Shown here piece after piece: positions 17,078 through 26,632 of a stretch of DNA of 64,000 nt (position 1 is the stretch's first letter; every line of letters starts with the position of its first letter). A program made the translations under genes and the position numbers. Origin of the DNA: Kocuria salsicia (GTDB lineage Bacteria; Actinomycetota; Actinomycetes; Actinomycetales; Micrococcaceae); NCBI RefSeq assembly GCF_007681555.1, contig NZ_VELE01000004.1, positions 62,001 through 126,000 on the forward strand. The letters are read 5' to 3'. Below the pieces are notes generated by a model. That model was not told the DNA's origin. It saw only the letters and a list, made by a program, of their open reading frames with translations, and ran no database searches.

Positions 17078-18229
17078 ATGGCCGCTGGACTGGCCGCACT
17101 GCTGGACGACATCGCGGCACTGGCGAAGCTGACGGCGGCGAGCCTGGACGACGTCGCCGGGGCCACCGGGCGGGCGAGCGCGAAGGCCGCGGGCGTCGTC
17201 GTCGACGACACCGCCGTGGCACCCCGGTTCGTGGAGGGCGTGAGCCCCAAACGCGAGCTGCCGATCATCAAGAAGATCACGATCGGCTCGCTGCGCAACA
17301 AGCTGCTCGTCATCCTGCCCGTGGCCCTGCTGCTGAGCCAGTTCGCGCCGTGGTTGCTCACGCCGCTGCTCATGCTCGGCGGGACATATCTCTGCTTTGA
17401 GGGTGCAGAGAAGGTCATCGAGCGCTTCTCCCCCAACAAGCACGCAGAGGAAGAGCCGGCGGCGAACCGCGGCCCGGACGCCGAGAAGAAGATCGTCTCC
17501 GGCGCCGTCCGCACGGACCTCATCCTCAGCTCGGAGATCATGGTCATCTCCCTGAACGAGGTCTCCCACGAGCCGCTGCTCTCCCGCACCCTGATCCTCG
17601 TTGCGGTGGCCATCTTCATCACGATCCTCGTCTACGGGGTGGTGGCGGTGATCGTGAAGATGGACGACATCGGGCTGGCGCTCGCGAAGAAGGACTCCGA
17701 GGGGGCTCAGAAGTTCGGCCGCGGACTGGTCAAGGCCATGCCTGCGGTGCTGCAGGTCATCTCCGTGGTGGGCGTCTTCGCCATGCTGTGGGTAGGCGGG
17801 CACATCATCCTCACGGGCATGAACGATCTCGGCTTCACGCCCGTCTACGACTGGGTGCACCACCTCGGAGAGTCCGTCCACCACGTGGCGGGCGTGGGTC
17901 CGGCGCTCGCGTGGATCGTGGAGACGTTCTTCGCGCTGGTGCTCGGGGTCATCTGGGGCTGCGTGATCGTGGGTATCGTCCATGTGCTGTCGTTCGGGAA
18001 GAAGCACGGGGAAGGCGCGGACGACGACGCCGCGGCCCAGGACGGTGACGCGGCCGCAGCTGAGCGCGCGGCGTCGCCGGCAGGCACGGTTGCCGACACC
18101 TCGGATCGCAGCACGCCGGACGACGGTGCCCCGGGCGGTGACGTTTCGGACCGCGGCACCCCGGAGTCACGGGCCCCGGGGGCCGGGAGCGCCGAGGGCG
18201 GCTCGACCGCGGCGGACCGTACCGACTGA
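17078..18229 (+). CDS. DUF808 (YedI-type) inner-membrane protein
   Basis: 383 residues. The start ATG 17078 follows GAGGGAAGCGG. The N-terminus (MAAGLAALLDDIAALAKLTA, then SLDDVAG) is diagnostic of the DUF808/YedI family. Several transmembrane helices follow (LLVILPVALLLSQFAPWLLTP; LILVAVAIFITILVYGVVAV; two more near residues 225-310), with the family motif TDLILSSEIMVISL between them. The last ~60 residues are an Asp/Ala/Gly-rich cytoplasmic-looking tail. The cellular function of the family is not established. The acetyltransferase gene follows 51 bases later in the same direction. Confidence 0.85.
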   Translation: MAAGLAALLDDIAALAKLTAASLDDVAGATGRASAKAAGVVVDDTAVAPRFVEGVSPKRELPIIKKITIGSLRNKLLVILPVALLLSQFAPWLLTPLLMLGGTYLCFEGAEKVIERFSPNKHAEEEPAANRGPDAEKKIVSGAVRTDLILSSEIMVISLNEVSHEPLLSRTLILVAVAIFITILVYGVVAVIVKMDDIGLALAKKDSEGAQKFGRGLVKAMPAVLQVISVVGVFAMLWVGGHIILTGMNDLGFTPVYDWVHHLGESVHHVAGVGPALAWIVETFFALVLGVIWGCVIVGIVHVLSFGKKHGEGADDDAAAQDGDAAAAERAASPAGTVADTSDRSTPDDGAPGGDVSDRGTPESRAPGAGSAEGGSTAADRTD

Positions 18230-18280
18230 GCACCGTCCGCCTTTGACGCGTCGCCACGCCCGTCGACACGGAGGGACCGC

Positions 18281-19180
18281 ATGACTCACGCGACCGCCCA
18301 GGAGTGGCAGATCGACGCCGTGGACGTGCCGGCCTACCTGGCCGCGCTGGGGGTCGAGCCCGCGTCGCCGAGCCTGGACCTGCTTGAACATCTGCACCGC
18401 GCCCACGTGTCCACCTTTCCGTTCAGCAACGTGGAGGTGCTGCTGGGTGAGCACCCGGGCGTGGAGCCGGCCACCGTGTTCGACCAGGTCGTGGTGCGCC
18501 GCCGCGGCGGGTACTGCTTCGAGCACTCGCAGCTCTTCTCCGCAGCACTGCAGACGCTCGGCTTCACGGTGCGCCGCGCGCTGGGCCGGGTCCGTTCGCT
18601 GCAGAGTGCGCGCACCCACATGACGGTCCTCGTGGACCTCGACGACGCCCGGTACCTGTGCGATCCCGGGTTCTGCTTCAGCATCACCGGCCCCATTGCC
18701 CTCGACGACGGCGCTCGCCGCGTGGAGGGGGACCGTACCTTCTCCGTGGGCCGGGTCCCGGACGAGGGCTGGCCGCTGTTTTCCCTCAACCGTGACGGGG
18801 AGATGGAGCACGTGCTGGACGAGTCCACGGTGCACCCGGCAGACGTCCGGATGGGCCACCTGATGACCTCCACCGGCGAGGACTCCGTCTTCCGCCAGCA
18901 CCTCATGGTCATGCGCCACACCCCGCAGGGGCACGTGACCGTCACCGAGGGCGGGGTGACCGTGCGGTGGCCGGGGCAGCGGAGGTCGCACGAGGAACTC
19001 GGGGTGGACCGGGTGGTCGGCCTCGTACGGGAGCTGGACGTGAGGGTCTCGGACGCGGAGGCGGAGGAGCTCGCCCGGATCGTGGCGGGCCTGCGAAGCC
19101 GACCGGGCGCGGTGACACTGCATCGTCGGCACCCCGGCCCGCGCCGTCGTGCCCATTCAGCTGCACAGTCCGAGGAGTAG
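18281..19180 (+). CDS. nat: Arylamine N-acetyltransferase
   Basis: 299 residues, normal for the family. It transfers acetyl groups from acetyl-CoA to arylamines, hydrazines and related acceptors. The catalytic triad is visible: Cys79 in RRGGYCFE, His113 in ARTHMTV and Asp128 in LCDPGF. ATG 18281 is preceded by GGAGGG 5 bases upstream. The last ~25 residues are an Arg/His-rich extension of unknown meaning. It may share a transcript with the DUF808 gene. Confidence 0.92.
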   Translation: MTHATAQEWQIDAVDVPAYLAALGVEPASPSLDLLEHLHRAHVSTFPFSNVEVLLGEHPGVEPATVFDQVVVRRRGGYCFEHSQLFSAALQTLGFTVRRALGRVRSLQSARTHMTVLVDLDDARYLCDPGFCFSITGPIALDDGARRVEGDRTFSVGRVPDEGWPLFSLNRDGEMEHVLDESTVHPADVRMGHLMTSTGEDSVFRQHLMVMRHTPQGHVTVTEGGVTVRWPGQRRSHEELGVDRVVGLVRELDVRVSDAEAEELARIVAGLRSRPGAVTLHRRHPGPRRRAHSAAQSEE

Positions 19181-19391
19181 GCAAGCCCGCCGGGAGGCCG
19201 CTCTGGAGGGCAGTTCCACTCCTCAGATTCAGGGTGCTGCCCGGAGGGTCTCCGTGCGCGCGGTGCCCTCGACTGGAATGATCGGGCTCTGGCCAGGCAT
19301 TCCTCCCCCGCATGCGCGGCCACTGCCGTGCCCGGAACCGAGCTGACCGGGCGCGGGACAACTGCACATCCCCCCTCAGAAAGCACCCCCC

Positions 19392-20903
19392 ATGCATTTC
19401 TCACGTCATCTCGCCGTGCCCGCGGCGGCCCTCGTCCTGAGTGCCGCGACGGCTCTCGTCCCCGTTCTGATCGGCCCCGCACTGATGAGCCCTGCAACGG
19501 CGGGCACCGCCCCGAGCACTACCGCCCACCTGGGCACCCTCCAGAAGGGCGCCGCCCAGACCAGCACCGCCCAGGCGAGGGCCGTGCAGACGGGTGCCTC
19601 GGCGTCGTCGGCCAGCATGCTGCAGGCAACGGCCCCCAGAGCAGCGGCGCTGCCCACCACCGGCTACCACCGCTCCTTCACCGGCGCGGGGAAGACCTCC
19701 ACGTATCACGTCTATGCGGACGGCCTCGACCGTTCCAAGGCCGTGGGAGTGCTGTACTACCTGGGTGGCGACTACACCAGCGTCAAGGAGACCTGGGTCC
19801 ACAACCCCGGGGGCACGCACCTCACGGCCATGGCGGCGGAGGCCCGGAAGAAGAACATGGTCCTGGTGGTTCCGATCTCCCCGGACACGGACACGTCCGG
19901 CAACGGCGTGACCTGGTGGGAGGAGGCCGACGGCAACGGCGACTGGTTCCGCGCCCTCCAGGCCGGTCTCACGTCGAACTACGGTCTGGACGCCTCCCGC
20001 ACCTGGTTGGCCGGCTACTCGGGCGGGGCGGAGTTCCTCACCTACGAGCTGCTCGCGGACCGACAGGGCTGGCTCCAGGGTGGCGGTGCCACGATCATCG
20101 GCGGGGGCGGGTCCGACGGCATGCAGACCGCGCCGAGCGCCGCCGTCCGTTCGCTGTCGCTGACCTGGTTCGTCGGGTCGAAGGACGTGGCGGGCAGCAC
20201 CACCCCGGCCACGTGGTCCGCGTCCGCCACCGCGGCCCAGGGCAGGCAGCGCTACGCCCGGGACGGTTTCACCCGTACCCGCCTGACCACGCTGCCGGGG
20301 CTCAGCCACGACGACTACGACATCGTGGGCCTGATCTCGAAGGGTCTGGCGACGCTGCCGCCCGCCCCGGCGACGTCGTCCCCCTCCTCCCTGCTGCGCG
20401 GCGCCATCCGGGCGGACTACCTTGCCACCGGCGGGGCCGCGACGTACGGCCAGCCCACCTCGGCGGAGAAGCCCACGGGGGTGCACGGCGGCGTGTACCA
20501 GGGTTTCACGAAGAACTGCACCTACTACTGGAGCCCGCAGACGGGAGCGCATCCGGTGCGGTGGGGCACGGGCATCGGCAACGCCTACCGCGCCGCAGAC
20601 CTGGAGCGCGGGTGGGGGTACCCGGTGATCGCCGAACGGGCCCTCGCCAACGGCGCGTACCAGGACTTCCACCGGGGCACCGCGCGTTTCCGGGCAATCT
20701 ACTCCCCGCGCACGGGCACCCACGCGGTGAAACTCAGTGGCGGCATCGGGACCGCGTGGCAGAAGGCCGGTCACGAGCACGGCTGGGGCTTCCCCACCAC
20801 GGAGGAGTACGCCGTGAACGGGGGCGTGGCGCAGAAGTTCTCGAACGGGTGGGTGGCCACCTGGCACCGAGCCACCGGGAAGGTGACGGTGGCGAAGGGC
20901 TGA
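19392..20903 (+). CDS. Secreted alpha/beta-hydrolase (esterase) with LGFP repeats
   Basis: 503 residues. An N-terminal export signal (MHFSRHLAVPAAALVLSAAT, cleavage likely after ATAG near residue 38) precedes a Thr/Ala-rich linker to ~residue 90. Residues ~95-320 form an alpha/beta hydrolase resembling polyhydroxybutyrate-depolymerase/feruloyl-esterase relatives; the nucleophile is Ser210 in AGYSGGAEF and a candidate His is in GLSHDDYD. Residues ~335-500 contain three or more LGFP-type repeats (GYPVIAER and GWGFPTTEEY turns), which in actinomycetes help secreted proteins bind the cell envelope. It probably acts on the cell surface; substrate unknown. Confidence 0.8.
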   Translation: MHFSRHLAVPAAALVLSAATALVPVLIGPALMSPATAGTAPSTTAHLGTLQKGAAQTSTAQARAVQTGASASSASMLQATAPRAAALPTTGYHRSFTGAGKTSTYHVYADGLDRSKAVGVLYYLGGDYTSVKETWVHNPGGTHLTAMAAEARKKNMVLVVPISPDTDTSGNGVTWWEEADGNGDWFRALQAGLTSNYGLDASRTWLAGYSGGAEFLTYELLADRQGWLQGGGATIIGGGGSDGMQTAPSAAVRSLSLTWFVGSKDVAGSTTPATWSASATAAQGRQRYARDGFTRTRLTTLPGLSHDDYDIVGLISKGLATLPPAPATSSPSSLLRGAIRADYLATGGAATYGQPTSAEKPTGVHGGVYQGFTKNCTYYWSPQTGAHPVRWGTGIGNAYRAADLERGWGYPVIAERALANGAYQDFHRGTARFRAIYSPRTGTHAVKLSGGIGTAWQKAGHEHGWGFPTTEEYAVNGGVAQKFSNGWVATWHRATGKVTVAKG

Positions 20904-20956
20904 GCGAGCTCCGTCGTCGCCCGCCGGGACCGCTCCGCGACCCGCGGCAGAATCTC

Positions 20957-21005
20957 AGGCGCGACATGCCCACCGGGACCGTCTCCCAACGGGCATGTCG
21001 CGCCT
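20957..21005. terminator. Long-arm hairpin between convergent genes
   Basis: Perfect 15-bp arms AGGCGCGACATGCCC (20957-20971) and GGGCATGTCGCGCCT (20991-21005) with a 19-base loop, between the esterase gene and the ThDP enzyme gene. Confidence 0.8.
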
Positions 21006-21034
21006 CAGATGTGCGAGGGGGGACGACGCCACCC

Positions 21035-22732
21035 TCAGTCCCGCTCCGGCTCCGCCGTCCTCGCCCGGCTCGCCGGCATGATGAAGCACCATGGACTCTG
21101 CTCGAGCGAGAGCGGCATGGGGACCGTGATGACCGTGGGGCGCTTCGCGGCGACCGCCTCGGCCATCGCGGAGCGCAGCTCCTCCGGGGTGGTGGCACGC
21201 AGTCCGAGTGCCCCGAAGGACTCGGCCATCGCCACGAAGTCCGGGTTGCGCAGCTCGGTGCCGGAGCCGTGGCCGTAGATGCGCACCTGGTCCGCCTGCA
21301 CGTTGCCGAACGCGCCGTTGTCGAAGACCACGGTGATCACGTTGAGCCCGTACTGCACCGCGGTGGCGAGCTCCTGCACGCCGTACATGAACCCGCCGTC
21401 ACCGGTCACGGAGACCACCACGCTGTCCCGGTGCGCGGCCTGCACGCCCAGCGCGGTGGGGAAGCCGTAGCCCAGATTGCCCTGGTAGCCGCACGTGATG
21501 AAGTGCCGCGGGTCGTAGACGTCCAGCGCGAAGTAAGAGGCGAAGCCGATCTGCGAGACCTCCTCCACGAAGTACCCGTCCCGGGGAAGGACCTCCCGGA
21601 TGGCCGCGAGGTAGTCGGCGTGGGGCTTCAGCTCGGCAATCTCACGCCGCGCCTTCTCCTTGATCCCCGCCAGCTCCTCGTGCCGCGAGGGCCGCTGCGG
21701 AGCGTCCTGCAGGGCGGCGAGCAGCTGGTCCACCACCAGGCGCGAGTCGCCGGTGAGCCCCACGGTCGGTTCGAGCCGTTCCTGCTGGGCCGGGTCGATG
21801 TCCACGTTCACGGTCACCAGGCCCTCGGGCGTGTCCGGCCACCGGAACCACACGAGCTCCTGCCGCGTGCCCACCGCGAGCAGCACGTCCGTGTCCGCCC
21901 AGCGCTCGAACCCCGCCGCGCTGGAGAACCCCAGCGGGTGGTCGTCCGGAACGATCCCGCGGCCCCCGCGCAGGGACACCACCGGCGCCTGCAGCGTCTC
22001 CGCCAGCGCCAGGATGCCCTCCCGCGCGTGCCGGGCGCCGCTGCCCACCATGATCATGGGATTGCGCGCACCGGCCAGCGCCTGCGCGGCGCGTGCCACG
22101 GCGTCGTCGTCCGCTCCGTGCGGCCGCGTGGGCTCGAGCTCCACCGGCGGCATGGACGCCTTCCGGGTGAGCACGTCCCACGGGATGGCGACGACGGACG
22201 GTCCGGGCCGCCCGCCCGTCGCCTGGGCGAAGGCCTCGGCGACGGCGCCGGGAACCTCCGCGGGGTCCGTCACCGTGGTCGCCCACTTGGTGAACGAGGA
22301 CACCGTGGCCTGCTGGTCCGGCATCTCGTGCAGGTGGCCCATCCCGCGGCCCATGTAGTCGGTGGGGATCTCGCTCGTCACGCACACGGTAGGCGTGCTC
22401 GTGGCCAGCGAGGTCAGCATCCCCGCGCTCGCGTTGAGGACGCCCGGCCCCGGAACCACGCTGAACACTCCGGGCCGTCCCGTGGACTGGGCGTACCCCA
22501 GCGCCATGTACGCGCAGGCCTGCTCGTGGCGGGCACCGATCACCTCGATGCCCGGTTCCCTGCGCAGGGACTCGAACAGCTCGTAGGTCTGGACCCCGGG
22601 GATGCCGAAGACGGTGTCCACACCGCGCGCGCGCAGCCCGGCCACCGCGGCCTGCCCGGCCGTGAGGACCGGGGGCTGCGCGGCGTCGGCGTACGTGGAA
22701 GCGGGTGCTGAAGGGGCGGAGGTGGTGCTCAT
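21035..22732 (-). CDS. Thiamine-diphosphate-dependent enzyme (acetolactate synthase/2-oxoacid decarboxylase type)
   Basis: 565 residues in the three-domain ThDP layout. The PYR domain has VFGIPGVQTYEL and the catalytic Glu of ARHEQACAYMA near residue 69. The central domain has MIMVGSGARHA. The PP domain has the ThDP/Mg motif starting GDGGFMYGVQEL and ending VFDNGAFGN. It lies in an operon behind an aminotransferase and an amino-acid permease, 12 bases after the permease stop. That context suggests decarboxylation of a 2-oxo acid made by the aminotransferase rather than branched-chain biosynthesis; this is inference. The first ~25 residues are an Ala/Ser/Pro-rich extension. Confidence 0.75.
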   Translation of the reverse strand: MSTTSAPSAPASTYADAAQPPVLTAGQAAVAGLRARGVDTVFGIPGVQTYELFESLRREPGIEVIGARHEQACAYMALGYAQSTGRPGVFSVVPGPGVLNASAGMLTSLATSTPTVCVTSEIPTDYMGRGMGHLHEMPDQQATVSSFTKWATTVTDPAEVPGAVAEAFAQATGGRPGPSVVAIPWDVLTRKASMPPVELEPTRPHGADDDAVARAAQALAGARNPMIMVGSGARHAREGILALAETLQAPVVSLRGGRGIVPDDHPLGFSSAAGFERWADTDVLLAVGTRQELVWFRWPDTPEGLVTVNVDIDPAQQERLEPTVGLTGDSRLVVDQLLAALQDAPQRPSRHEELAGIKEKARREIAELKPHADYLAAIREVLPRDGYFVEEVSQIGFASYFALDVYDPRHFITCGYQGNLGYGFPTALGVQAAHRDSVVVSVTGDGGFMYGVQELATAVQYGLNVITVVFDNGAFGNVQADQVRIYGHGSGTELRNPDFVAMAESFGALGLRATTPEELRSAMAEAVAAKRPTVITVPMPLSLEQSPWCFIMPASRARTAEPERD

Positions 22733-22744
22733 GCGGGTTCTCCC

Positions 22745-24187
22745 CTACTCGTCGAGGTTCGCGTGGACCGCGGCGGGCTGGGTGGTGCGCCGAGTCACGA
22801 ACACGCCGGTCACGGCGATCAGGGTCGTGGCGGCCACCGTGAGCAGCAGCTGCGTGCGGGCCGCGGGGTCGAACAGCGCAACTACCACGATCACCGCCAG
22901 CAGCGCGACCGTCAGGTAGGACAGGAACGGGAACAGCGGCATGCGGTAGGTGCTCGCCCGCTCACCGGGGTTCTCCCGCTCGCGCCGGTGCCGCAGCGTG
23001 ATCTGGGAGGCCGCCACGGAGATCCAGATGATGATGATCGTGGAGCCCACGATGGACAGCAGCGTGTCCAGGACCTTGCCGGGGAAGACCGCTTCCAGGA
23101 TGCTCGCCACGAACCCGAACGAGACCGTGAGCAGCACGGCCCGGCGCGGCACGCTGTTGCGGGCGGTGCGCTTGATCGCGGCGGGGGCGTAGTCACGCTG
23201 GGCGAGTGAGTGCATCATGCGCGACGCAGCATAGATGTTGGCATTCAGCGCGCTGAGCAGGGCGAACACGGCGATCAGCGCCATGATGTCGCCCGCGGCG
23301 GGCAGGCCCGCCACGTTGAGGACCGCAGCGAACGGACCTTCGGGCGGATCCGCCTGGGAGGGCTTGAGCACCGCCACGATGATGAACACCGAGCCGATGT
23401 AGAACAGGCAGATCCGCCACGCCACGGTACGGATGGCGGTGGCCACGCTGCGCTGCGGATCGGCCGTCTCGCCGGCCGCGATTGCCACGATCTCGGTGCC
23501 GCCGAACGCGAAGATCACGATCAGCAGACCGGCACCCACACCGGCCACACCGGTGGGCGCGAAGTCCGCGAAGTTGGAGAGGCCACCCTCGTGGCCCGGG
23601 ACCACGCCGATCAGCATGAGCACACCGACCACCAGGAACGCGAGGATCACACCCACCTTGATGAACGCGAACCAGAACTCGAACTCGCCGTACTTGCTCA
23701 CCGCGAACATGTTGATGGTGGTGAACAGGGTCATGAACACGAGGCTCAGCAGCCACGTGGGTGGAACGGTGACGTCCCCCATGGTGTTCTTGAGGATGCC
23801 CGTGAGGATCGTGGCGGCACCGTTGGCCTCGGCGGCGGTCACCACGGCGAGCTGCACCCAGTACAGCCAGCCCACGGTGTAGCCCGCCACGGGGCCGAAC
23901 GCGTTCTGCGCGTGCGCGGAGAACGCACCGGTGGTGGGGTTCGCGGCGGAGAGCTCGCCGATCATCCACATCACGAGGATGACCAGCGCACCAGCCACGA
24001 TGTAGGAGACCAGGATGGCCGGGCCGGCCACGGCCACACCCTTGCCGCTGCCGAGGAACAGGCCCGCGCCGATCGCGCCGCCCAGGCCCATCATGGTGAG
24101 CTGGCGGGGCTTGAGCCCGCGGACCGTCGAGGTGGACTCCAGGGGGATCTGGGCGGAGGTCTTCCGGGGTGCGCGCTGCGCGTTCAT
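22745..24187 (-). CDS. Amino-acid permease, APC family
   Basis: 480 residues with about 12 helices. The family signature region LKPRQLTMMGLGGAIGAGLF near residue 25 and the consensus GGTEIVAIAAGETADPQ near residue 205 identify an AAT-type amino-acid:proton symporter. ATG 24187 is 6 bases after the aminotransferase stop, so the genes are co-transcribed. The substrate is probably the amino acid processed by the adjacent aminotransferase and ThDP enzyme, but its identity is not readable. Confidence 0.88.
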   Translation of the reverse strand: MNAQRAPRKTSAQIPLESTSTVRGLKPRQLTMMGLGGAIGAGLFLGSGKGVAVAGPAILVSYIVAGALVILVMWMIGELSAANPTTGAFSAHAQNAFGPVAGYTVGWLYWVQLAVVTAAEANGAATILTGILKNTMGDVTVPPTWLLSLVFMTLFTTINMFAVSKYGEFEFWFAFIKVGVILAFLVVGVLMLIGVVPGHEGGLSNFADFAPTGVAGVGAGLLIVIFAFGGTEIVAIAAGETADPQRSVATAIRTVAWRICLFYIGSVFIIVAVLKPSQADPPEGPFAAVLNVAGLPAAGDIMALIAVFALLSALNANIYAASRMMHSLAQRDYAPAAIKRTARNSVPRRAVLLTVSFGFVASILEAVFPGKVLDTLLSIVGSTIIIIWISVAASQITLRHRRERENPGERASTYRMPLFPFLSYLTVALLAVIVVVALFDPAARTQLLLTVAATTLIAVTGVFVTRRTTQPAAVHANLDE

Positions 24188-24193
24188 CGCGGA

Positions 24194-25363
24194 TCAGCCC
24201 CCGTTCCGTGTGTTCGAGGTGCCCGGGGTGCCCGCAGAGTCCGCGGTGCTCGACGTGCCGCAGACCAGGCCGAGGACCTCTTGCGCCGCCACGAGGAAGG
24301 CCTGGTTGCCGGCGGGTGAGCCGATGCTCACACGGATGCCCTCGTCCCCGAATGCGCGCACGATCACGCCGTGGCGGGAGAAGACCTCCTCTGCGTCCTG
24401 CGTCTTCGCGCCGGTGCGCAGCCACACGAAGTTCGCCTGCGACTCGGGGACGTCCCAGCCCTGCTCGGTGAGCCTGCTGTGGACGTGGTCGCGCTGCTCG
24501 ACGAGCGCGGTGATGCGCTCCTCGATCTCGCTCTCCGCCGCGAGGCTCGCCAGGGCGGCCTGCTGGGCGAGGTTGGTCACGCCGAACGGAATGGCGACGG
24601 CGCGCAGTGCCGCGCTCAGGTGAGCCGGGGCGATTGCGTAGCCGATCCGCAGCCCCGCGAGACCGTAGGCCTTGGAGAAGGTGTGCAGCACCACCACGTT
24701 CGGGTACTCGCGGAAGAAGTCGATGCCGCGGGCGGCGTCCGGGTCCACGTTGAAGTGCACGTAGGCCTCGTCCACCACCACGAGGACGTTGCTGGGAACC
24801 TGCGCCATGAACTCGCGCAGCTCGTCCGTGCCCACGGAGGTGCCCGTGGGGTTGTTGGGCGTGCACACGAGCACCACCTTGGTGCGCTCCGTGATGGCGG
24901 CGGCCATCGCGGGGAGGTCGTGCCGCTCGTTCTCGTCCAGGGGGACCTTCACGGCCGTGGCACCGGCGAGGCCCGCCAGGATGGGGTACGCCTCGAAGGA
25001 GCGCCACGCGAAGACGACCTCGTCGCCCTCCTCGCACACGGCGCGGATGATCTGGGAGGCCACCTCCACGGACCCGCTGCCGAAGCTGACGGACGACGGT
25101 TCCACGCCCCAGCGGTTCGCCACGGCCTGGGTGACCGCCTGGCAGGTCATGTCCGGGTAGAGGTTCATCTCCGGGGACACCTGGTTCACGGCGTCCAGCA
25201 CGGACGGCAGCGGCGGGTACGGGTTCTCGTTGGACGAGAGCTTGTACTGGACGACGTCGGACGCGGCGGCGGACTTCCCCGGCTTGTAGGGGGGAAGTGA
25301 ACGCAGCGCCGCCCGCAGGGTGACGGCGGACTGGGCCGAATCCTCGGGGTGCTGAGTTGTCAC
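24194..25363 (-). CDS. HisC-like class I/II aminotransferase
   Basis: 389 residues from GTG 25363, chosen because AAGGAG lies 6 bases before it; a GTG at 25378 is less well placed. Features of the histidinol-phosphate/aromatic aminotransferase family: YKLSSNENPYPPLPSV at the N-terminus, CTPNNPTGTSVG, and the PLP lysine in HTFSKAYGLAGLRIGY. There are no his genes nearby. Being the first gene of an operon with an amino-acid permease and a ThDP enzyme, and divergent from an Lrp-type regulator, it is more likely catabolic (aromatic or similar amino acid) than histidine biosynthetic. The C-terminal ~20 residues are Ser/Thr/Gly-rich. Confidence 0.82.
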   Translation of the reverse strand: MTTQHPEDSAQSAVTLRAALRSLPPYKPGKSAAASDVVQYKLSSNENPYPPLPSVLDAVNQVSPEMNLYPDMTCQAVTQAVANRWGVEPSSVSFGSGSVEVASQIIRAVCEEGDEVVFAWRSFEAYPILAGLAGATAVKVPLDENERHDLPAMAAAITERTKVVLVCTPNNPTGTSVGTDELREFMAQVPSNVLVVVDEAYVHFNVDPDAARGIDFFREYPNVVVLHTFSKAYGLAGLRIGYAIAPAHLSAALRAVAIPFGVTNLAQQAALASLAAESEIEERITALVEQRDHVHSRLTEQGWDVPESQANFVWLRTGAKTQDAEEVFSRHGVIVRAFGDEGIRVSIGSPAGNQAFLVAAQEVLGLVCGTSSTADSAGTPGTSNTRNGG

Positions 25364-25528
25364 GGATGGCTCCTTCACGGCATTGTGGTCGGAGTCACAG
25401 TGGCACAGGACTCCTGGGCTGACAACCAGTCATCCGAAACTCGAGCACACTGCTCACTCTTCGCCGGTCTACCGGTGAGTCGCTGTACAGATTGTCATGC
25501 TTTTCAGGTCGGACCACGAGGAGCCCGA
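25364..25528. promoter_or_regulatory. Shared divergent promoter region, aminotransferase operon / Lrp regulator
   Basis: 165 bases between divergent starts. Lrp/AsnC proteins usually bind such regions; a partly symmetric CCGGTCTACCGG sits at 25464-25475. No -35/-10 pair can be assigned with confidence. Confidence 0.45.
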
Positions 25529-26017
25529 ATGAAGATCGATGACCTGGACGTGCGTATCGTCGAGCTCTTCAGTCGCGAGGACGGAATCGGAGTGCTGGCC
25601 GCGTCCCGTGAACTGGGGGTCGCGCGGCCCACGGTGCAGTCCCGCCTGGACAAGCTCAGGGCGGCGGGGGTGATCGAGTCGAGCGGCCCGCTGCTGAACC
25701 CGGCGGAGTTCGGCTACCCGGTGATGGCGATCGTCTCGATCGAGATCGCCCAGGGCGTGGGGCACATCGCCGTGGGCACGGCGCTGAAGGAGATCCCGGA
25801 GATCGTGGAGATGTACACCGTCTCGGGGGACCACGACGTCATGGTGCGCGTGGTCGCGAAGTCCAACGACGACCTTCAGCGCGTGCTCGACGCCGTGGCC
25901 GTGACCGGCGCGGTGAACAGGACCCGCAGTGTCGTCGTGCTGCAGACCCACTTCCAGAACCGGCTGCTGCCGCTGTTCGCGCGGGTGGGCGGAGCGGGCG
26001 ACGTCATGGGGGAGTGA
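25529..26017 (+). CDS. Lrp/AsnC family transcriptional regulator
   Basis: 162 residues. ATG 25529 has GAGGAG 6 bases upstream. Residues ~1-60 form the winged helix-turn-helix (LDVRIVELFSREDGIGVLAA, then ARPTVQSRLDKLRAAGVI), and the rest is the RAM ligand-binding domain (YTVSGDHDVMVRVVAKS, LQTHFQNRLLPLF). It is divergent from the aminotransferase/permease/ThDP operon and is the obvious candidate to control it in response to an amino acid. A hairpin follows. Confidence 0.88.
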   Translation: MKIDDLDVRIVELFSREDGIGVLAASRELGVARPTVQSRLDKLRAAGVIESSGPLLNPAEFGYPVMAIVSIEIAQGVGHIAVGTALKEIPEIVEMYTVSGDHDVMVRVVAKSNDDLQRVLDAVAVTGAVNRTRSVVVLQTHFQNRLLPLFARVGGAGDVMGE

Positions 26018-26323
26018 ACCGCGGCGGCGGGACCGGCTCCGGACATGAGAAGATCCCGCCCGACCTTCCGGTCGAACGGGATCTCTCTGCGGTGGGAGGT
26101 TCACGAAACCCGTAGGCAAGCGGATCCAGGCGCCTGCTTGGCGGCTGTTGTACAGGCATCGTGCCCGATTTTGTACACCTTCAGTCGGGAGAGGCAGCCC
26201 CCTCGCGAGTGACCAGGCCTCCGGATGGCGCCTTTGGTGACGTCAGCTTAAAACTGGGTCATGGGTCTCGTCGGCGGCTGAAGCAAACCTGAGCTGTTCA
26301 GTGCGTGCCATAGAGTCTCTTTC
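26018..26323. other. Intergenic region with terminator and upstream part of DUF3800 gene
   Basis: 306 bases without a gene. It holds the lrp terminator (26047-26087), two TTGTACA-like elements near 26149 and 26170, and TAGAGT at 26311-26316 ending 7 bases before ATG 26324, consistent with a leaderless start. Confidence 0.5.
26047..26087 (+). terminator. Hairpin after the Lrp gene
   Basis: Arms GAGAAGATCCCG and CGGGATCTCTC, with an inner CGACC/GGTCG pairing, about 30 bases after the lrp stop. Confidence 0.7.
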
Positions 26324-26605
26324 ATGGACGTGTATCTATACGCCGACGAGACCGGCAATTTGGATTATGGCGGGGCAACGAAGCAAGGGGCCTCGCCCTA
26401 CTTTGGGTTCGGGACAGCCGTGTTCATCGGGGATCATGGAGTCGCACTGATGAGGGGCATGAGGCTCCGAACACACGTGTCGTCCAAGGGGATACGTCTT
26501 GCGCGTGGGTTCCATGCGGTGGATGACTCGAATGAAACGCGAGGCGAGGTTTTTCCCCTTGTCGCTGGGCTGGCACCTCGGATCGACACCACGTTCTTGG
26601 CCAAG
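26324..26605 (+). pseudogene. DUF3800 protein, 3'-truncated by IS3
   Basis: The 94-codon frame starts MDVYLYADETGNLDYGG, the DUF3800 opening with its conserved Asp-Glu-x-Gly. Full-length members are usually over 200 residues. The frame ends at TGA 26606-26608, whose bases are the first of the IS3 terminal repeat, so the element cut the gene off and supplied its stop. The remainder of DUF3800 is not on the other side of the IS, where a different gene fragment is found. Low GC relative to neighbours. Confidence 0.8.
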
Positions 26606-26632
26606 TGAAGCGCCCTGGGTTTCGTTCCGAGG

